Of a DNA stretch of 56,214 nt, positions 1 to 7,892 are shown one piece after another. The DNA is from an uncultured Clostridia bacterium (lineage in GTDB: Bacteria > Bacillota > Clostridia > Christensenellales > Borkfalkiaceae). A program made the translations under genes and the position numbers. The notes below the pieces were generated by a model that was given only the letters and a program-made list of their open reading frames with translations, searched no databases and was not told the DNA's origin. Position 1 is the stretch's first letter. Each line of letters begins with the position of its first letter. The stretch is from assembly GCA_944368215.1 (NCBI GenBank), contig CALVWX010000011.1, positions 1-56,214 of the forward strand, read 5' to 3'.

Positions 1-167
1 CGCCAGCCAATTAAACCCCACCGGATGCAAGATTGGGGCGACGGCTGATTTCAATATCGGGGCTGCCCGTCCGCCGCCGTCCGTTAACATCGCTTGAGCC
101 TGCGGGCGACCGCAGACGTAGATAGATAACCGCACTCGACAGAACTCGGCTTACAGATCAATCTCGG
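1..167 (+). ncRNA. rnpB: RNase P RNA, 3' portion (cut by window edge)
   Basis: Catalytic RNA that removes 5' leaders from tRNA precursors. The stretch contains the conserved 3' half of a type A bacterial RNase P RNA: an AAACCCCACC...GATGCAAG block near 13-31, GCTTGAGCC at 92-100, a GATAGATAAC block at 121-130, and the signature GACAGAACTCGGCTTACAGA at 139-158. These occur in the order and spacing expected from known RNAs. The 5' half lies outside the window. It is followed by a strong intrinsic terminator. The 3' end is estimated from homology. Confidence 0.93.
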
Positions 168-179
168 ATTTTATATTTT

Positions 180-221
180 ACAAGCCGCGCATTGCCAGCA
201 ATGCGCGGCTTGTAATATTTT
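180..221 (+). terminator. Intrinsic terminator of rnpB
   Basis: Perfect 14-bp stem, ACAAGCCGCGCATT (180-193) with AATGCGCGGCTTGT (200-213), followed by a U-rich tail AATATTTT. It ends the RNase P RNA transcript. Confidence 0.9.
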
Positions 222-253
222 GTCAATATTTGTCATAACCGTGCATAATTTAT

Positions 254-282
254 TTGCGGTTTTAGCCGCATTCGTTTATAAT
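254..282 (+). promoter_or_regulatory. SigA-type promoter of degV-acyltransferase operon
   Basis: TTGCGG (254-259), 17-nt spacer, TATAAT (277-282). The predicted start near 289 gives a leader of about 94 nt before degV, with no obvious riboswitch fold. Confidence 0.65.
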
Positions 283-382
283 ATTATTGTCGCCTGTGTC
301 TTCAGACCCGCAGTGTAAAGATTGCGCATAATCCTTAATAAAATGTGTGCAATCCTCATTTAAAATTATAGAGGGAGAACTG

Positions 383-1276
383 ATGAAAAAATATGTAATA
401 GTAACCGATTCCTGTGCCGACCTCAACGCCGACCTGCGCAAAAAATACGATATCGAATATCTCTGCATGCGCGTTATCGAAGGAATCGTAGATAAACCTG
501 CAGACCTCGACTGGCAGTTTTTGTCCGCAAAAACCTTTTACGACAAAATGCGTCAGGGGGTGCGCTTCACCACGTCGCAGATAACGGCATCCGATTATGC
601 CGAAGCTTTCAAAAAATATGTCGAAGACGGGTGCGATGTCCTGTCAATCTCATGCTCGTCGGCGCTTTCAGGCTCATATAAGGCCAGCCTTGTCGCCCGC
701 GATGAAGTTCTCGCTTCCCATGACGGCGCAAAAATAATATGCATAGACCCTCTCAACGCCTGCATAGGCCTGGGACTGCTGTGCATCACCGCTTCAAAAC
801 TACGCGCGGAAGGCAAGAGTATTGAGGAGACTGCACAGTTTATAGAAAGCAACAAGCTGAAGATGAATCAGTTTGCCACGGCGGATGACCTTGTCTATCT
901 TAAGCGCGCCGGCAGAGTCGCGCCCACGAGCGCGTTTTTCGGCGGACTGTTAAAAATTAAACCCATAATCATATCCGACGCGCTCGGACAGAACGTCGCC
1001 GTTGAAAAAGTCAAGGGCAGGGGCCCGGCGATAAACAGACTTTTACAGCTCTTCAAGGAGCATTATAAGCCTTTTCCCTATCAGGCGATAGCCGTCGCCC
1101 ACGCCGATTGCCCCGCCGAAGCCGAAGAGCTCAGGGAAAAGATAATCGGGCTTCTGCCCGACAAAGATGTGGAAGTTTTCATCGACTACATAGGCCCGAT
1201 AGTTGGCGCAACCGTCGGTCCCGGCACGCTTGCCGTTTATTTTTACGGCGACGAAGTAACGTATAAGGCCTTATAA
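383..1276 (+). CDS. degV: DegV family fatty-acid-binding protein (FakB-like)
   Basis: DegV/FakB proteins bind one long-chain fatty acid and present it to the kinase FakA for phosphorylation, feeding phospholipid synthesis. The 297-residue product has the family N-terminus with TDSCADL at residues 7-13, the TTSQ stretch near 63, the SCSSALSGSY ligand-loop segment near 92, GLLKIKPII near 190 and a conserved C-terminal lobe; length is normal. I chose ATG 383 rather than ATG 347 because GAGGG at 371-375 sits at the right distance and the family starts with this KKYVIVTDS strand. Eleven bases downstream lies a PlsC-like acyltransferase, so the two probably act in acyl-chain activation and transfer. 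Which DegV paralogue or fatty-acid preference this is cannot be told. Confidence 0.93.
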   Translation: MKKYVIVTDSCADLNADLRKKYDIEYLCMRVIEGIVDKPADLDWQFLSAKTFYDKMRQGVRFTTSQITASDYAEAFKKYVEDGCDVLSISCSSALSGSYKASLVARDEVLASHDGAKIICIDPLNACIGLGLLCITASKLRAEGKSIEETAQFIESNKLKMNQFATADDLVYLKRAGRVAPTSAFFGGLLKIKPIIISDALGQNVAVEKVKGRGPAINRLLQLFKEHYKPFPYQAIAVAHADCPAEAEELREKIIGLLPDKDVEVFIDYIGPIVGATVGPGTLAVYFYGDEVTYKAL

Positions 1277-1287
1277 GGAGTTTTTCT

Positions 1288-2001
1288 TTGACACAGCCAA
1301 AACCATTTAAACTCAAGCGGCGCCCTGTATTTGCAATTTTCAGGGCGGTTATCATGCGTACGTTTTATCGCAAGCCCGAAATCAGATATCTGTGCAAAAT
1401 AGAAGAGCCATGCATTTTCGTCAGCAATCACGACGCAAAGCGCGGCCCCGTCATTGCCGAATTGTACCTTCCTTTCCGCACGGCCAAGTGGGGCGCCTAT
1501 CAGATGCTCTGCGATTATAACACACGCCGCCTGTACCTGCGCGATATATTCTATATGAAAAAGCAGGGCATGGGTCGCAGGCTCGCCTCCTTCAAAGCCT
1601 TTTTCGAAGCCTTCTTTTCGCTGTTTATCTACCGCGGCATGAACTTTTTGCCCACCTATCCGGACGCGCGCCTTAAAAAGACCATAGACGAGAGCGTCGG
1701 CATTCTGGCCGGCGGCATGTCCGTGTATATCTTTCCCGAAGACTCCGACGGCGGGTATAAGGAGGTCATAGATAAGTTTTTTCCGGGTTTCGTCATGCTC
1801 GCCGAAAGCTGCTTCCGCAAAACGGGCAGGGACGTTCCGATTTATCCCGTCTATTACCACGCAAAACTCAAAAAAATGGTAGTGGGCAACCCGCGCTATG
1901 CGCACGCCATGAAGTGCGAAGGTTTGGACAGAAACGCCATAGCCGACGTGCTTCGCAACGACGTAAACGACCTGTATTTCAATTACATAAAACAAAGCTG
2001 A
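1288..2001 (+). CDS. Divergent PlsC-like acyltransferase
   Basis: Probable glycerolipid acyltransferase of the LPLAT superfamily, 237 residues. Visible features are a basic N-terminus, the block CIFVSNHDAKRGP (42-54) corresponding to catalytic motif I (NHxxxxD), and YIFPEDSDGG (about 147-156) corresponding to motif III (FPEG). Motif I keeps the His (H48), but the Asp expected five residues later is a Gly, and motif III has D instead of G after FPE, so the enzyme is atypical. The start is TTG 1288 with AAGGAG at 1275-1280; no better ATG exists. Overlap of function with the upstream degV (fatty-acid phosphate donor chain) is an inference from neighbourhood. It could be an acyltransferase for another acceptor. 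Confidence 0.72.
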   Translation: MTQPKPFKLKRRPVFAIFRAVIMRTFYRKPEIRYLCKIEEPCIFVSNHDAKRGPVIAELYLPFRTAKWGAYQMLCDYNTRRLYLRDIFYMKKQGMGRRLASFKAFFEAFFSLFIYRGMNFLPTYPDARLKKTIDESVGILAGGMSVYIFPEDSDGGYKEVIDKFFPGFVMLAESCFRKTGRDVPIYPVYYHAKLKKMVVGNPRYAHAMKCEGLDRNAIADVLRNDVNDLYFNYIKQS

Positions 2002-2006
2002 TTATA

Positions 2007-2050
2007 AGCGCGCCGCGCGGCAATCTGCCGCGCGGCGCGCTGTATTTTTT
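2007..2050 (+). terminator. Intrinsic terminator after acyltransferase gene
   Basis: 16-bp GC-rich stem (2007-2022 with 2026-2041) with a 3-nt loop, followed by GTATTTTTT. Confidence 0.9.
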
Positions 2051-2093
2051 GCCCTTTTACACAGCAATTTCACCGCATATTTTTATAACGCTA

Positions 2094-2122
2094 TTGATTT
2101 TGCCCCGCGCTTGTTGTATAAT
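2094..2122 (+). promoter_or_regulatory. SigA-type promoter of tldD-tldE
   Basis: TTGATT (2094-2099), 17-nt spacer, TATAAT (2117-2122). It gives a leader of about 44 nt to tldD. The leader contains AATAAAATCAAC (2132-2143), repeated exactly in the leader of the activase gene at 4935-4946. Confidence 0.7.
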
Positions 2123-2172
2123 ATTATAAAGAATAAAATCAACGGCGCCGCTCAATGCGGATAAGGAGAATT

Positions 2173-3510
2173 ATGCTGAGATTCAGACAAGGTTATTATG
2201 CCGACGTAAGGGTGGAGGACAGGTACACAACCTCCGTCCGCTACCGCAACGGCGTTGCGGAAGAGAATAAATCGTCTTGCGTCAAAAAGGCGTTTATCCG
2301 CGTTTTTGACGGTAAAATGTGGTACTATGCGTCCACCTATAAACTGGACGATTTGCAGAGCGAGCTCGAAGCCCTCTACGCCGCGGCCACGCCCGATTAT
2401 TTTGTGCACGACCACCCCGCAATCAAAAAGTTGCAGGTTCATACCAAAAAGAAATTGCGCTTTGCGGGCGATTGCGTAAAGGACGTCCCCGCAGAGAATA
2501 AGCAGGCCGTGCTCACGCAGCGCTTTGCCGCCCTTTCGGACAGCCCGTATGTCAAAATGTCCACCGCGCTCTATGCCGACAGGTACAGCGTATATCACTT
2601 CATGTCGTCCAAGGGCGCCGACCTCGAATACGACTACCAGCTCTGCGGTGCGGCGTTTACCGTGTCGCTCTCCGACGGCAAAAATACCTTCGATAACCGC
2701 TGCCAGTTCACCGCAAGCGCTTTTTCCGCCCTCGACGTGACGGATGAAAGGGTAAAAGCCATGGTGGATGAGGGCGTAAACTATCTCCTCCATGCAAAGC
2801 CCGTCGCCCCCGGTGTATATCCCGTCATTCTCTCGCCCGAAGTAGCCGGCGTGTTCGCCCACGAATCCTTCGGCCATAAGTCCGAAGCCGACTTCATGAT
2901 AGGCGACGAAACCATGCGCAAGGAATGGGAGCTCGGCAAAAAGGTCGGGTCGGATATTCTTTCCATTTACGACAGCGGAAAAATCTCAGGCTCGGGCTAT
3001 GTCCCTTACGACGACGAGGGCACAAAGGCCGGCAAAACTTACCTTATAAAAAACGGCGTGCTCTCCGGCAGGCTCCACAGCGCCGAAACGGCCTGCGACC
3101 TCGGAGAAGAGGTAACAGGCAACGCCCGCGCGATGAATTGCGACTTCGAGCCCATCGTCCGCATGACGACTACCGTGATCGAGACGGGCGGCAAGACCAA
3201 AGAGGAGCTCTTTGCAAACGTTTCCCACGGTTATTATATCAAAACTTACAAGCACGGCTCGGGCATGAGCACGTTTACCATCGCTCCTTCGCTCGCGTAT
3301 GAAATTGTCGACGGCAAGATAACAGTCCCCGTAAAAATAGCCGTTATAACGGGCAACGTGTTCGAAACGCTCAACTTAATCGACGGCCTTTCCGACGAAG
3401 TCGAAATCACCTCGTCAATAACCGGCGGTTGCGGCAAAATGGAACAATGGCCTTTAAACGTCGCTTTCGGCGGTCCGTATGTAAGCATTTCAAAGATGAA
3501 TATCGCATAA
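2173..3510 (+). CDS. tldD: TldD metalloprotease subunit
   Basis: Catalytic half of the TldD-TldE zinc protease, which degrades or matures unfolded peptides (microcin B17 leader and CcdA in E. coli). The 445-residue product carries the HExxxH zinc motif as HESFGH (H230, E231, H235) and a conserved C-terminal GGCGK with Cys at 420, matching the His/His/Cys zinc site known for the family. ATG 2173 has AAGGAG at 2163-2168; the upstream in-frame ATG 2155 has no ribosome site and is rejected. tldE follows 12 bp downstream with its own Shine-Dalgarno. No precursor peptide gene was found nearby, so the substrate is unknown. Confidence 0.95.
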   Translation: MLRFRQGYYADVRVEDRYTTSVRYRNGVAEENKSSCVKKAFIRVFDGKMWYYASTYKLDDLQSELEALYAAATPDYFVHDHPAIKKLQVHTKKKLRFAGDCVKDVPAENKQAVLTQRFAALSDSPYVKMSTALYADRYSVYHFMSSKGADLEYDYQLCGAAFTVSLSDGKNTFDNRCQFTASAFSALDVTDERVKAMVDEGVNYLLHAKPVAPGVYPVILSPEVAGVFAHESFGHKSEADFMIGDETMRKEWELGKKVGSDILSIYDSGKISGSGYVPYDDEGTKAGKTYLIKNGVLSGRLHSAETACDLGEEVTGNARAMNCDFEPIVRMTTTVIETGGKTKEELFANVSHGYYIKTYKHGSGMSTFTIAPSLAYEIVDGKITVPVKIAVITGNVFETLNLIDGLSDEVEITSSITGGCGKMEQWPLNVAFGGPYVSISKMNIA

Positions 3511-3522
3511 AGGAGAACGGCA

Positions 3523-4737
3523 ATGAATTACGAAAAATCAGTCAAAAACATAACGTCGTACAGCGTCAGCGTCACAAACAATGCGGTAACATCTTTGCGC
3601 GTGTCCGAAGATTTAAAAACATCCGTCAGGGTGTACGAGGACGGCAAGATAGGCGTCGCGGGCGCCATAGGCGAATGCAGCGAAAGCTCCTTACTTGAAG
3701 AAGCCAGGCAGAAATTAAATCAAGGAATTCCTTACCCGTATTGTCCCGCCCCCGCAATCCGCAGGTCGGAGAGAGGGAGCGATGAGATAATTTCGTATAA
3801 CGATTTTGTCCCCGCATGCAAGTCACTTGTAAAAAGACTTTCGGAAAGCTTCCCCGATTTTATCTTTTCAAACAAGATAAACGAGGAAAAATATTGGCAG
3901 TCATATTCATCAAGTTCGGGCGCAGCCTTGAATTATAAAAGCAACAACATAACCATGGCCCTCACCATCAAAGCCAAAGACTCGGCAAATATAATGGATC
4001 TTATGTATTCTGCCGTGCAGAACAGGTACAGCGAGGACGAAATAGTCGCCGACGCGGGCGCTCTGCTCGGCGTATATAAAAACAGACTGCAAATTCCCGA
4101 AGGCGTTCTCGTCCTCATTCCCGCGGACATCGTCGAATTTTTGGTTCCCCATCTCGTAGCCGAAAAATATATGGCGGGCTCGGGCATATTCAACGGCAGA
4201 CTCGGCCAGAAGATTTTCGACGGCAAAGTCAGCATAAGCCTGTCCCGCAAATCCGACAACAAGGAAAATCTTCCCTTCTTCGACTGCGAGGGCACGGTTT
4301 TGAAGGGGGACGAGTACCCCCTGATAAACGGCGGCGTTTTGAGCGGACTGTTGACCTGCAAGCGTTCGGCTTCGCGGTATAATCTGCCCCTGTCGGGCGG
4401 AGCCGAGGCCGATTTTGACGGCGTTCCTTCATGCGGCACGGACGGCGTCAGAATTCTTCCCACGTCCAACAGCCTTAAAAATCTCGTGCAGGGCAAAGCA
4501 ATCTATATCGCCGTCACGTCCGGCGGCGACATGACCACGAGCGGCGAAGTCGGCCTGCCCGTTCTCCTTGCATACGTATACGAGGACGGCAAACTCCTCG
4601 GCACGCTTCCCGAATTTTCGCTTTCGGGCAACATTTTCGATATGCTCGGCCGCGATTTTATAGGCGCGGCCAAAAACGACGCGTTCTCGTTTGCAGACGA
4701 AACGCTCATAGTTACCCGCATGAAAATAAACGCATAA
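3523..4737 (+). CDS. pmbA: TldE/PmbA non-catalytic protease subunit
   Basis: 404-residue partner of TldD in the TldD-TldE heterodimer. It aligns in architecture with TldD (N-terminal NxxTxYSVSVTNNAVTSLRV strand, C-terminal beta-rich domain with GGDMTTSGEVGLP) but lacks the HExxxH motif, as expected for TldE, which contributes to the substrate channel. Start ATG 3523 has AAAGGAG just upstream, overlapping the tldD stop region. The pair is transcribed from the promoter at 2094 and ended by the terminator at 4752. Confidence is high for the family; the substrate cannot be inferred. Confidence 0.92.
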   Translation: MNYEKSVKNITSYSVSVTNNAVTSLRVSEDLKTSVRVYEDGKIGVAGAIGECSESSLLEEARQKLNQGIPYPYCPAPAIRRSERGSDEIISYNDFVPACKSLVKRLSESFPDFIFSNKINEEKYWQSYSSSSGAALNYKSNNITMALTIKAKDSANIMDLMYSAVQNRYSEDEIVADAGALLGVYKNRLQIPEGVLVLIPADIVEFLVPHLVAEKYMAGSGIFNGRLGQKIFDGKVSISLSRKSDNKENLPFFDCEGTVLKGDEYPLINGGVLSGLLTCKRSASRYNLPLSGGAEADFDGVPSCGTDGVRILPTSNSLKNLVQGKAIYIAVTSGGDMTTSGEVGLPVLLAYVYEDGKLLGTLPEFSLSGNIFDMLGRDFIGAAKNDAFSFADETLIVTRMKINA

Positions 4738-4751
4738 TTTATTTGTGCAGC

Positions 4752-4782
4752 GGCGGGCGCGCATTAAGCGCGCCCGCCTTTT
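4752..4782 (+). terminator. Intrinsic terminator after tldE
   Basis: 11-bp stem GGCGGGCGCGC (4752-4762) with GCGCGCCCGCC (4768-4778), loop ATTAA, tail TTTTA. Confidence 0.85.
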
Positions 4783-4878
4783 ATAATGTCTTTTTAAAGC
4801 CCGTGTCCCGCGCCCGAATGCATGTGTGCACTTCACCAACATTTCATAATTTTTACAGTTTCACACCGCGTAAAAAAT

Positions 4879-4908
4879 TTGTAAAACGACGCCGAAATAT
4901 GTTATAAT
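4879..4908 (+). promoter_or_regulatory. SigA-type promoter of activase operon
   Basis: TTGTAA (4879-4884), 18-nt spacer, TATAAT (4903-4908). The leader of about 35 nt before ATG 4950 has no Shine-Dalgarno. Confidence 0.55.
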
Positions 4909-4949
4909 CCATACTGATATAAACTACATCAAGAAATAAAATCAACAGC

Positions 4950-7892
4950 ATGTCTAAATTATTGGGTATCGACGTCGGATCTACGACCGTCAAGGTCGTC
5001 GCCATCGACGAAAATTTCAACATTCTTTATAAATCGTACGTCCGCCATTTCGCAAGGGTAAAGGAGACGGTGCTCTCCGAGCTCGAAAAAGTGCGCGCAA
5101 GCTTTCCCGGCGATTACAGCGTGTCCATAACGGGCAGCGCCGGCCTCGGACTTTCACAGCGCAGCGGCGTCAACTTCGTGCAGGAAGTACAGGCGGCATT
5201 TATCGCCATCCGCCGCTATTACCCCGATGCCGACGCGGCAATCGAACTCGGCGGCGAGGATGCCAAAATCATCTTTATCACGGGCGGCACCGAACAACGC
5301 ATGAACGGCAGCTGTGCGGGAGGCACGGGCGCGTTCATCGACCAGATGGCCACCCTTCTGAACGTCACGGTAGAGCAGATGGACGAGCTGGCTTTAAACG
5401 CCCGAAAAATTTATCCAATCGCCTCACGCTGCGGCGTGTTCGCCAAGTCCGATATTCAGCCGCTCATCAATCAGGGCGCCAGGAAGGAGGATATCTCTGC
5501 CTCAATCTTTCAGGCCGTCGTCGACCAGACGGTCTCAGGCCTCGCTCAGGGCAGGAGGATAAAGGGCAAAGTGCTCTTCCTCGGCGGGCCGCTGTACTTT
5601 TTAAAGGCGCTGCGCAAGGCCTTCCGCGATACTCTAAAGCTGGGCGACAACGCCATTTTCCCCGAAGACGCGCCCTGCTTCATGGCTATAGGCGCCGCGC
5701 TCAATTCCCAGTCCAACAAGCCCGAAAGTCTGTCGTCTGTCATTCAGAAGCTTTCAAACGTGCGCGACAGCGACGATATCGCCACTTCCGACCCGCTCTT
5801 TTCAAGCAAGGAGGAGTACGCTCAGTTCGTCGCGCGCCACCGCGCCACCGACCTCAAATTCTGCGATATCGCAACCTATTCGGGCGACGCCTACCTCGGC
5901 ATAGATTCGGGCTCCACCACAACAAAACTCATCTTAATCACGCCCGACTGCCGCATACTCTATTCGCACTACCAGTCCAACAACGGTCAGCCGCTCGATA
6001 TCGTAATAGATAAGCTCAAAGAAATTTATGTCCTCACGCAGGGCAGGGTAAAGATATGCGGCAGCGCCGTAACTGGCTACGGCGAAGACCTCATAAAGGC
6101 CGCCATAAAGGCCGATTTCGGCATTGTCGAAACGGTTGCGCACTTCAAGGCCGCCCTGCATTTCAATCCAAAGGTCGATTTCATAATCGATATCGGCGGG
6201 CAGGACATAAAGTGCTTCAAAATCAAAAACGGCGCCATCGATTCAATCATGCTCAACGAAGCTTGCTCCTCGGGCTGCGGCTCGTTCATTCAGACCTTCG
6301 CCCGCGCCATGGGAATGGAGATAGACAAATTCTCGCAGGAAGGTCTGTTCGCCAAACACCCCGTAGAGCTCGGTTCGCGCTGCACCGTCTTTATGAACAG
6401 CGCCGTAAAACAGGCGCAGAAGGAGGGAGCCGGCGTCCCCGATATCTCCGCAGGCCTTTCTTCGTCCATTGTCAAAAACGCCATTTACAAGGTCATCCGC
6501 GCGTCGTCTGCTGATGAACTCGGCGACAACATAGTCGTTCAGGGCGGCACGTTTTTAAACGACGCCGTCCTGCGCTCCTTCGAGAAGGAAGCGGGCAAAA
6601 ACGTCATTCGTCCCGGCATCGCGGGGCTGATGGGCGCCTTCGGCGCGGCTCTGTACGCCAAGGAAAATATTCAGGGGCAGAGCACTACGCTCGGCGAAGA
6701 GGAGCTTAAAGACTTTGCGTATAAGTCTATGTCCACCAACTGCCGCGGCTGTACCTCCAACTGCAATATCAACGTAATAACCTTCGGCGACGGAAGAAAA
6801 TACATATCGGGCAATAAGTGCGAACGCGGCGCAGGTTTAAAACCCGCCTCGACCGACCTCGACATCTACGCCTACAAACAGGAGCGCCTTTTAAAGTGCG
6901 TCTACGGGCAAAACGTCGGCAAGGGCAAGGCAAAAGTGGGGCTGCCCCTTCAGCTCGGTATGTACGAACAGCTTCCCGTCTGGGCGGGATTTTTCGAAAA
7001 ACTCGGCTTCGAAGTCGTCCTTTCGGAAAAATCTTCCCGTCAGCTCTATTTCAAGGGTCAGCATACAATTCCTTCGGATACGGCATGTTATCCCGCAAAA
7101 CTCATTCACGGCCATATCGAAAGCCTTCTGGACGATGGCGCGGACTTCATCTTCATGCCCTGCGAAAGTTACAACCTCGACGAGCACGATTCCGCAAATC
7201 ACTATAACTGCCCCGTCGTCGCATATTATCCCGAGCTTTTAAAGGCCAACAACGAGCGGCTCAACGATAAAAATTTCATCATGCCCTACCTCGATTTAAA
7301 CGAGGAGGACAACACCGTCAAAAAGCTTTACGCCCTCTTCAAAAAGTACGGCGTCTCCAAAAAACAGGTGCGCGCCGCCCTCAGCGAAGGCTTCTCCCGC
7401 CTCGAAAGCTACCAGACCGACGTCAGGAACAAGGGGGATGAGATACTCGAAAAGGCCACAAAGGCCGGCAAGCAGATAATCATTCTCGCGGGCAGGCCCT
7501 ACCACCTCGACAACGAAATCAACCACGGCATAAACAAGCTTTTAACCTCCCTCGGCATGGCTGTCCTCTCGGAAGACAGCGTCTTCGACAAGGGCAACTA
7601 CGTCAAAGTCAACGTGCTCAACCAGTGGACGTACCACGCGCGCCTCTATCGCGCGGCAGAGTTCGCCACACGCCACGACAACGTAAATTTAGTCCAGCTT
7701 GTGTCCTTCGGCTGCGGCATAGACGCAATCACAACCGACCAGCTCCGCGCCATTTTAGAAAAGGGAGGCAAGCTCTACACTCAGATTAAAATAGACGAAA
7801 TCAACAACCTCGGCGTAGTAAAAATACGCCTGCGCAGCATGCTCGCCGCCATTGAGGAAGGCAAGCGCAAAAAGGTGTCAGATGCAAGATAA
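4950..7892 (+). CDS. Acyl-CoA dehydratase activase-like protein, two tandem BcrA/BadF/HgdC ATPase domains plus DUF2229-type region
   Basis: Members of this family use ATP hydrolysis and a shared [4Fe-4S] cluster to drive low-potential electron transfer. In this large form the physiological acceptor is not established. The 980 residues hold domain 1 (about 4-250: GIDVGSTTVK, cluster cysteines C122 in GSCAGGTG and C161 in SRCGVF), domain 2 (about 317-565: GIDSGSTTTK, C439 and C478 in SRCTVF), a CxxCxxxC motif (C598, C601, C605) that may bind another cluster, then a DUF2229/HgdB-like region to the end. In many Clostridia one polypeptide of about 1,400 residues also includes the downstream gene; here it is split, with an 11-bp overlap. 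The start ATG 4950 lacks a Shine-Dalgarno, but GIDVGS must lie at the N-terminus. Confidence 0.9.
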   Translation: MSKLLGIDVGSTTVKVVAIDENFNILYKSYVRHFARVKETVLSELEKVRASFPGDYSVSITGSAGLGLSQRSGVNFVQEVQAAFIAIRRYYPDADAAIELGGEDAKIIFITGGTEQRMNGSCAGGTGAFIDQMATLLNVTVEQMDELALNARKIYPIASRCGVFAKSDIQPLINQGARKEDISASIFQAVVDQTVSGLAQGRRIKGKVLFLGGPLYFLKALRKAFRDTLKLGDNAIFPEDAPCFMAIGAALNSQSNKPESLSSVIQKLSNVRDSDDIATSDPLFSSKEEYAQFVARHRATDLKFCDIATYSGDAYLGIDSGSTTTKLILITPDCRILYSHYQSNNGQPLDIVIDKLKEIYVLTQGRVKICGSAVTGYGEDLIKAAIKADFGIVETVAHFKAALHFNPKVDFIIDIGGQDIKCFKIKNGAIDSIMLNEACSSGCGSFIQTFARAMGMEIDKFSQEGLFAKHPVELGSRCTVFMNSAVKQAQKEGAGVPDISAGLSSSIVKNAIYKVIRASSADELGDNIVVQGGTFLNDAVLRSFEKEAGKNVIRPGIAGLMGAFGAALYAKENIQGQSTTLGEEELKDFAYKSMSTNCRGCTSNCNINVITFGDGRKYISGNKCERGAGLKPASTDLDIYAYKQERLLKCVYGQNVGKGKAKVGLPLQLGMYEQLPVWAGFFEKLGFEVVLSEKSSRQLYFKGQHTIPSDTACYPAKLIHGHIESLLDDGADFIFMPCESYNLDEHDSANHYNCPVVAYYPELLKANNERLNDKNFIMPYLDLNEEDNTVKKLYALFKKYGVSKKQVRAALSEGFSRLESYQTDVRNKGDEILEKATKAGKQIIILAGRPYHLDNEINHGINKLLTSLGMAVLSEDSVFDKGNYVKVNVLNQWTYHARLYRAAEFATRHDNVNLVQLVSFGCGIDAITTDQLRAILEKGGKLYTQIKIDEINNLGVVKIRLRSMLAAIEEGKRKKVSDAR

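Noticed and set aside
7852-7892. Frameshift between the two activase genes
   Set aside because: The second gene has its own ATG at 7882 in a natural 11-bp overlap and the conserved regions are complete on both sides, so a real gene split is more likely than an error.
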